Part shown: positions 8,182 through 10,199 of the stretch, piece after piece
How the letters are laid out: every line of letters begins with the position of its first letter
How positions within the stretch are numbered: position 1 is the first letter of the stretch
DNA from: Rhodospirillaceae bacterium
GTDB taxonomy: Bacteria; Pseudomonadota; Alphaproteobacteria; UBA8366
NCBI GenBank assembly: GCA_002711555.1
Contig: PARQ01000009.1
Location: 166,574 to 176,772, forward strand
DNA: 10,199 nt
Reading direction: 5' to 3'
Notes under the pieces: model-generated
The model's database searches: none
Seen by the model: only the letters and a program-made list of their open reading frames with translations
What the model was told of the DNA's origin: nothing
Program-made: the position numbers and the translations under genes

Positions 8182-8201
8182 CTTCAAATGTAAAGGAGAA
8201 A

Positions 8202-8240
8202 TGCGAATGGTTATCAGTTGCACATTTATCGTACTGAAAA
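8202..8240 (-). promoter_or_regulatory. Operator-like repeat, copy 2 (distal)
   Basis: Second copy of the 39-bp element. The first 15 bp are identical to copy 1, and the five differences lie in the remainder. The 21-bp dyad is at 8202-8222. It sits between the divergent DUF4856-like and fur genes and could act on either side, but the closer copy and the repeat pair favour control of the minus-strand iron operon. I could not fix a convincing -35/-10 pair for either gene. Confidence 0.6.
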
Positions 8241-8412
8241 ATTATATTGATTATCTTCGCGTTCTTTTTACAAGGCCTTAGTTTTGTCACATGCTGAATT
8301 AAATCCGCACTGGACTGTAGATAAGAAGGATTTAGTTCTTTCCACAACCTCTGTAACTGAGTGATAATAATTCATGAGACTTACACATTATGGCAGAGCA
8401 GGGAACTAACAA

Positions 8413-8829
8413 ATGATAGATAGCAGAATCGAAAGACTTTGCGAGAAAAAGGGCATGCGCATGACCAACCAACGTCGTGTGATTGCCCAGGTTCTCTCTG
8501 ACTCGGCTGACCATCCTAGCGTACCCGACGTTCATGAGCGAGCCGTTAAAATAGACTCTAGTATATCAGTGGCAACCGTTTACAGAACGGTTCGCTTGCT
8601 AGAAGAAACGGGGATTTTAGAAAGGCATGACTTTAAAGACGGGTATTCACGGTATGAGACAAAAAATGAGCACCATGATCACTTGGTGAATATTGAAGAC
8701 GGCACAATAATAGAGTTTGCAAACAAAGAAATTGAGGTTCTTAAAGAGCGAATAGCTCGGGAACATGGTTTTCGGCTGGTAGATCACAGGCTCGAGCTAT
8801 ATGGGGTACCCATTAAAAGCGACTCATGA
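8413..8829 (+). CDS. fur: Ferric uptake regulator, alphaproteobacterial Fur type
   Basis: Metal-responsive DNA-binding repressor of 138 residues. The N-terminal winged helix includes GMRMTNQRRVIAQVL (14-28) and the recognition region SVATVYRTVRLLEE (52-65). The C-terminal dimerisation domain carries the conserved metal ligands His34, Glu82, His87-His88-Asp89-His90, Glu101, Glu108, His118 and His125. The CxxC pair that binds structural zinc in E. coli Fur is absent: LVNIEDG replaces LICLDCG, and the only cysteine is Cys10. That pattern, with LVDHRLELYGVP at the end, is common in alphaproteobacterial Fur/Mur proteins, some of which respond mainly to manganese, so the metal sensed is not certain. 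ATG 8413 has GGGA about 8 nt upstream. It stands between the iron uptake operon and bfr/bfd, all of which it could regulate. Confidence 0.93.
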   Translation: MIDSRIERLCEKKGMRMTNQRRVIAQVLSDSADHPSVPDVHERAVKIDSSISVATVYRTVRLLEETGILERHDFKDGYSRYETKNEHHDHLVNIEDGTIIEFANKEIEVLKERIAREHGFRLVDHRLELYGVPIKSDS

Positions 8830-8879
8830 GAGAACATTTATCGCATACTAATCATAAATCACTTTAAAACAGCACTTAT

Positions 8880-9362
8880 TTACGCGCCTTTGTCGTCATA
8901 CATGTGTTCCTGCAAATAATTTGGTAAGCCTGCCTGTTCAATCCGAGTATCCTGGGCTTCAATCCAATCAATGTGTTCCTCAGTATCCTTTAAAATAATT
9001 TCGAATACATCGCGCGACCCATAGTCGCGTACACTTTCACATTCGGCTATTGCCACCTTCAAACAGGCTTGGTTTGTTGACTCCGACGCCATATCACATT
9101 CGAGAATCTCTGGAACCGTCTCTCCAATTCGTAGTTTACCCAAACTTTGAAGGTTAGGAAGCCCGTCCAGCATCAGGATACGTTCTATCAACATATCTGC
9201 ATGTTTCATTTCCCCGATTGACTCTTCGTAAACCTTCTTGCCGAGTTTTTTAAGACCCCAATCTTCTAGCATTCGCGCATGAAGAAAATATTGATTGATA
9301 GCAGTAAGCTCATTTTTCAAGATAAGATTGAGTTGCTCCAAAACGTTTGTATCGCCTTTCAT
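8880..9362 (-). CDS. bfr: Bacterioferritin
   Basis: Heme-containing iron-storage protein forming a 24-subunit cytoplasmic shell that oxidises Fe(2+) and stores the ferric mineral. From ATG 9362 it has 160 residues and begins MKGDTNVLEQLN, as in E. coli Bfr. An ATG 12 nt earlier (9374) lacks a ribosome site, whereas GGGG lies 7 nt before ATG 9362. Ferroxidase ligands Glu18, Tyr25, Glu51, His54, Glu94 and His130 and the heme ligand Met52 are present at standard numbering. At position 127, where the E. coli protein has Glu, this protein has Thr (DTEEHIDW), with Glu at 128 and 129. It is divergent from bfd across 139 nt that contain a dyad operator. It converges with fur across 50 bp of AT-rich sequence without a clear terminator. 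Confidence 0.96.
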   Translation of the reverse strand: MKGDTNVLEQLNLILKNELTAINQYFLHARMLEDWGLKKLGKKVYEESIGEMKHADMLIERILMLDGLPNLQSLGKLRIGETVPEILECDMASESTNQACLKVAIAECESVRDYGSRDVFEIILKDTEEHIDWIEAQDTRIEQAGLPNYLQEHMYDDKGA

Positions 9363-9418
9363 GATCTGCCCCATAAATGTTGTAAAAAAGCGGCTGAATT
9401 AGCTCGTTAGCACAGAAA

Positions 9419-9446
9419 ATAATCGACATGTGCAATTGACTCTCAA
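9419..9446 (-). promoter_or_regulatory. Candidate bfr promoter
   Basis: On the minus strand TTGAGA (9446-9441) is separated by 16 bp from GATTAT (9424-9419), four of six matches to the -10 consensus. The -35 lies in one arm of the dyad operator. This would give a leader of about 50 nt before ATG 9362. Confidence 0.4.
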
Positions 9447-9451
9447 GTGCA
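9431..9451. promoter_or_regulatory. Dyad operator between bfr and bfd
   Basis: Arms TGCAATTGA (9431-9439) and TCAAGTGCA (9443-9451) surround a CTC centre, with one mismatch in nine pairs. The element has the same 21-bp length and TGC...GCA ends as the repeats in front of the DUF4856-like gene and matches copy 1 at 15 of 21 positions. Each arm contains a TTGA that begins a candidate -35 hexamer for one of the divergent genes, so a bound regulator would block both. Fur is the obvious candidate; another iron regulator such as Irr cannot be excluded. Confidence 0.6.
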
Positions 9452-9464
9452 AAAAATTTAATAA
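9436..9464 (+). promoter_or_regulatory. Candidate bfd promoter
   Basis: TTGACT (9436-9441) is followed after 17 bp by TAATAA (9459-9464), a weak -10 in a very AT-rich stretch. The -35 lies inside the dyad operator. Transcription would begin near 9471, about 30 nt before ATG 9502. Confidence 0.4.
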
Positions 9465-9501
9465 ATTTCGGGTAATGAAGGTAGGTACCAAGGACTAAGT
9501 T

Positions 9502-9741
9502 ATGTACGTCTGTAACTGTAATGCCATAACAGAACGTGACCTTGCCGCGGCCATTAAGGATGGAGCTTCGCACTGGCGGGATGTACACGCCCATTTTAAA
9601 CACACTCCATGTTGTGGTATGTGCGAGAATGAAATAACTGAAACCATCAACAGTGAAAAATTTAATGTTTGCCAGGGTACTGAGAATATGTCGCCGCTCC
9701 GACAACCCACCTCTTCTTCCAGGGTTAGCAAAGCAGCCTAA
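9502..9741 (+). CDS. bfd: Bacterioferritin-associated ferredoxin (Bfd)
   Basis: Small [2Fe-2S] protein of 79 residues that in characterised systems docks on bacterioferritin near the heme and delivers electrons to release stored iron. Cluster cysteines are Cys4 and Cys6 (MYVCNCNAIT) and Cys38 and Cys41 (CCGMC), the usual CxC...CxxC spacing of the BFD-like fold; Cys37 is extra. The Ser-rich tail after about residue 62 is non-conserved and slightly longer than in E. coli Bfd. AAGGA lies 7 nt before ATG 9502, fixing the start. It is divergently arranged with bfr and shares its operator region, which fits joint iron control. Confidence 0.93.
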   Translation: MYVCNCNAITERDLAAAIKDGASHWRDVHAHFKHTPCCGMCENEITETINSEKFNVCQGTENMSPLRQPTSSSRVSKAA

Positions 9742-10199
9742 CGAGCCATATTTGCTATTTTAAAACACCCCCACATATCCCCCGGATTCCAACCTAACGG
9801 TCTAGCTCGTTTCTTCAAATGGATGTATGTTAAGGCTTATCTTTTCGGTTTTTGAATCAACTATACGACTGGTGAGAGGCCGCAGGGGATAACATGTGAC
9901 ACAGTTCTTTACAATTAAGGTAGGTGAGTTCTCTTATGAGAAGGGCGGAGACCGGTCAAGTGAGGAGAGATAGCAACTGTCAACATCACCTTTCCGGCCT
10001 CCGCAGTCACCGCACCGACTTCATCATGGCAAGGAGGAAAAGTCGGTTTGGAGGGAGACTGTAGAAATCATGAGAAACATTATAAAAATATTTTTGTAAG
10101 ACGCGCCTTATGAGATGAGGCTTTCGGCGTTATGTTCCTCTGTAATACAGCTAATACTTTGGATGGTTTAAGGTTATTTTTTCTCCTTTTTAATGGCAT
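9742..10199. other. 458-bp region after bfd without a convincing protein gene
   Basis: Bases 9742 to about 9925 show no gene and no clear terminator for bfd; a 7-bp inverted repeat AACGAGC (9740-9746) / GCTCGTT (9805-9811) is too widely spaced to be one. The part from 9929 onward is rich in hairpins. The short frames present, 42 codons at 9936-10064 (+) and a run open to the right edge from 10199 down to a TAA at 10082-10080 (-), have no recognisable products. No tRNA, CRISPR or insertion-sequence end was seen. Confidence 0.6.
9929..10130 (+). ncRNA. Candidate structured RNA or leader with consecutive hairpins
   Basis: Four adjacent hairpins are visible. TTCTC/GAGAA (9929-9942) has a 4-nt loop. 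A long arm at 9945-10004 builds from GCGGAG/CTCCGC, CCGG/CCGG, GTGA/TCAC and the terminal GATAG-CAA-CTGTC. ACCGACTT/AAGTCGGT (10014-10047) is a perfect 8-bp stem with AAGGAGG in its loop. ACGC-GCCT/AGGC-GCGT with a 5-nt bulge closes at 10101-10130. The core is visibly richer in G+C than its surroundings. I do not recognise a known RNA family. The strand is uncertain because the helices would form on either strand, although the exposed AAGGAGG favours plus. Confidence 0.4.

Larger units (their letters stand above)
8055..8412. other. Divergent intergenic region between the DUF4856-like gene and fur
   Basis: These 358 bases hold no convincing protein gene. They carry the minus-strand ribosome site (GAGGA about 7 nt before ATG 8054), the two 39-bp operator-like repeats, and the leader of fur with GGGA about 8 nt before ATG 8413. 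AT-rich tracts are present, but no promoter hexamers stand out. Confidence 0.6.

Noticed and set aside
8143..8240. Possible two-unit CRISPR array
   Set aside because: Only two imperfect copies with a 20-bp gap, in a promoter region, and no cas genes; operator repeats explain it better.
8207..8281. 24-codon hydrophobic frame (+) with GGAG 8 nt upstream
   Set aside because: It lies inside operator copy 2, its first codons are the repeat itself, and nothing supports it as a product.
8362..8376. TGATAATAATTCATG upstream of fur as a Fur autoregulation box
   Set aside because: The left half fits the consensus fully but the right half matches only three of seven bases; not enough in an AT-rich leader.
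8413..8829. Irr or Zur instead of Fur
   Set aside because: The full Fur ligand set and the LVDHRLELYGVP ending fit Fur/Mur; no heme-regulatory motif or Zur-type cysteine clusters are present.
8830..8879. ATTTAT/ATAAAT repeat between convergent fur and bfr as a shared terminator
   Set aside because: A 6-bp AT-only stem is too weak to call.
9310..9731. Minus-strand frames opposite bfd and its promoter
   Set aside because: Both overlap well-supported bfr/bfd coding and control sequence and have no recognisable domains.
9740..9811. AACGAGC/GCTCGTT inverted repeat as bfd terminator
   Set aside because: Only 7 bp with a 58-nt loop and no T run directly after; probably chance.
10080..10199. Minus-strand frame of 39 codons open to the right edge, possibly the end of a gene
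   Set aside because: No recognised motif, basic low-complexity composition, and it runs through a candidate hairpin; it cannot be judged without sequence beyond the edge.

Overview
The window looks like an alphaproteobacterial chromosome segment of moderate-to-low GC. The Fur protein lacks the CxxC zinc cysteines and ends in the LVDHRLELYGVP type typical of alphaproteobacteria. The whole right half deals with iron, so a marine or other iron-poor habitat is plausible, but I cannot name a genus.

Layout from left to right. Positions 34-2758 (+) hold a 14-TM DHA2-type MFS exporter (TTG start, probably coupled to a gene cut off by the left edge) and an ornithine cyclodeaminase/mu-crystallin-family dehydrogenase. 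A converging minus-strand iron cluster follows, read from 8054 down to 2861. Its first gene encodes a secreted DUF4856-like protein. A hairpin that looks like a leaky terminator comes next, then an unusual 670-codon gene that joins a membrane fatty-acid hydroxylase/sterol desaturase domain to a complete Fe(3+)-binding protein of the FbpA/FutA type, including its signal peptide. The last gene, overlapping by 7 nt, is an FbpB-type iron permease. No ATPase gene is present. The plus-strand fur gene lies upstream, followed by divergent bfr (-) and bfd (+). The last 458 bases hold no convincing protein gene but show a run of strong hairpins.

Inferred working: the DUF4856 protein, binding protein and permease bring in ferric iron; bacterioferritin stores it and Bfd helps release it; Fur senses it. 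A 21-bp operator-like element occurs twice, 59 bp apart, in front of the DUF4856 gene, and once between bfr and bfd, where its two arms contain both candidate -35 hexamers. This suggests one iron regulator, most likely the Fur encoded between them, controls both uptake and storage.

The most unusual items are the hydroxylase-binding protein fusion with an intact internal signal peptide, ATG and Shine-Dalgarno, the shared operator architecture, and the hairpin-rich right end.
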